Shown: one piece after another, positions 5,842 through 6,633 of the stretch
Numbering within the stretch: position 1 is the first letter of the stretch
Layout of the letters: every line of letters starts with the position of its first letter
Assembly (NCBI GenBank): GCA_937915975.1
Contig: CALGGL010000263.1
Span: 1-6,633, forward strand
Direction of reading: 5' to 3'
DNA length: 6,633 nt
DNA from: an uncultured Lachnospiraceae bacterium
Lineage (GTDB): Bacteria; Bacillota; Clostridia; Lachnospirales; Lachnospiraceae
Made by a program: the position numbers and the translations under genes
The notes under the pieces: generated by a model
What the model was told of the DNA's origin: nothing
Database searches by the model: none
Seen by the model: only the letters and a program-made list of their open reading frames with translations

Positions 5842-6516
5842 CTATATATTTTCTATCTGCCAGTCGATAGGCTCTAAACCGTTAGCGACAAGAAATTCAT
5901 TTGCTTTACTAAAATGTCTGCAGCCAAAGAAACCTCTGTACACCGATAAAGGTGAAGGATGAGGAGCCTTAAGTATAAGATGCTTTGGGTTATTAAGCAT
6001 AGCTGCTTTCTTTTGGGCAAATCCGCCCCAAAGTAAAAATACTATCGGTCTGTCCTGTTCATTTACCGCTCGTATGGCAGCATCTGTAAATTCCTCCCAG
6101 CCCTTTCCCTGATGGGAAGCTGCCTGGTGAGCTCTTACCGTAAGTACGGCATTAAGCAAAAGTACACCCTGCTCGGCCCATTTTACGAGATAACCGTTGT
6201 TAGGAATATAGCATCCTAAATCCTCATTGAGCTCCTTATATATATTTACAAGTGAAGGAGGTATGGCTACATCCGGTTTTACGGAAAAGCAAAGACCGTG
6301 AGCCTGTCCATCATCATGATACGGATCCTGACCGATGATTACACACTTGACTTTGCTGAGCGGCGTAAGATGAAAGGCATTGAAGATGTCATCGCCGGGC
6401 GGAAATATTTTTTTGGTTGCATACTCTTGTCCGATAAAATCAAACAATTTCTTATAATAATCCTTTTTATATTCGGGCGAAAGTGCCTTCGCCCAGTCAT
6501 TACTAATCGGTGGCAT
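5842..6516 (-). CDS. ung: Uracil-DNA glycosylase, family 1
   Basis: This 224-residue enzyme removes uracil from DNA, the first step of base-excision repair after cytosine deamination or dUTP misincorporation. The water-activating loop GQDPYH (62-67) holds catalytic Asp64. Phe77 in GLCFS stacks on uracil, Asn122 in LLLNAVLTVR reads the base, and HPSPLSVYRGFFGCRHF (from His186) provides the catalytic His and the DNA-intercalating leucine loop. Length and all active-site residues match Escherichia coli-type Ung. The ATG is supported by AAAGGGAA six bases upstream on the minus strand, and a strong promoter lies about 40 bases above it. There is no Ugi-like inhibitor gene or phage context nearby, so this looks like the housekeeping copy. 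Confidence 0.97.
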   Translation of the reverse strand: MPPISNDWAKALSPEYKKDYYKKLFDFIGQEYATKKIFPPGDDIFNAFHLTPLSKVKCVIIGQDPYHDDGQAHGLCFSVKPDVAIPPSLVNIYKELNEDLGCYIPNNGYLVKWAEQGVLLLNAVLTVRAHQAASHQGKGWEEFTDAAIRAVNEQDRPIVFLLWGGFAQKKAAMLNNPKHLILKAPHPSPLSVYRGFFGCRHFSKANEFLVANGLEPIDWQIENI

Positions 6517-6553
6517 AGCATATTCCCTTTCTCATTATATACTCAATCAATAT

Positions 6554-6581
6554 ATTATAACATAATTTGCAGTTGTGTAAA
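6554..6581 (-). promoter_or_regulatory. ung: Sigma-A promoter of ung
   Basis: On the minus strand TTTACA (complement of 6576-6581) and TATAAT (complement of 6554-6559) are 16 bases apart, and TG one base upstream of the -10 makes it an extended -10. This is close to full consensus and fits strong constitutive expression. The leader would be about 30 bases. The remaining bases, 6582-6633, show no gene or site I can support. Confidence 0.7.
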
Positions 6582-6633
6582 CTTCTGTTTATCGCAGTAT
6601 GGTGTGAACGAGGATACTGTTAATATAACTTCT

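Noticed and set aside
6339..6521. 60-residue minus-strand ORF starting at ATG 6519-6521
   Set aside because: It overlaps ung in another frame; ung has the conserved protein and the better ribosome-site spacing.
6589..6633. Possible minus-strand gene end (RSYINSILVHTILR then stop)
   Set aside because: Only 14 codons are visible at the window edge, another minus frame is also open, and there is no motif to support either.

Overview
The window looks like chromosome from a low-GC Gram-positive anaerobe, most likely a clostridium of the Lachnospiraceae type. The evidence is a large secreted protein built from MBG/YDG-type Ig-like modules, an InlB-type repeat and a sortase-like tail ending in SVDTGD; a MerR-type HTH protein with a long coiled-coil tail; purine-rich Shine-Dalgarno sites; and AT-rich intergenic DNA with consensus sigma-A promoters. 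The genus cannot be told from these bases.

Layout. Positions 1-2947 (+) hold the C-terminal ~980 codons of a cell-wall adhesin-like protein whose N-terminus lies outside the window. A strong intrinsic terminator follows (2977-3020). Positions 3183-3935 (+) encode a MerR-type DNA-binding protein behind its own promoter. Positions 4121-5014 (+) encode a PfkB-family sugar-phosphate kinase, best read as 1-phosphofructokinase (FruK), behind an extended -10 promoter. A 96-nt, highly paired hairpin (5021-5116) fills the gap to two minus-strand genes that converge on it: a histidine-phosphatase/phosphoglycerate-mutase-like protein (5130-5750) and, upstream of that on the same strand, uracil-DNA glycosylase Ung (5842-6516), with a clear promoter at 6554-6581. 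The last ~50 bases hold no gene I can support.

The genes do not form one obvious pathway. The adhesin is a separate terminated unit. The MerR-like protein and the kinase run in the same direction with a ~185-nt gap and separate promoters. Ung and the phosphatase are in tandem with a hairpin between them. No mobile element, CRISPR array, tRNA or rRNA was seen.

The points most worth a second look are the long fruK-ung-side hairpin, whose wobble pattern favours the plus-strand RNA; an apparent one-base frame conflict in the adhesin at the left edge; the MerR/coiled-coil protein with an internal tandem duplication; and two small palindromes near the starts of the MerR-like gene and fruK. I found no convincing new multi-gene system.
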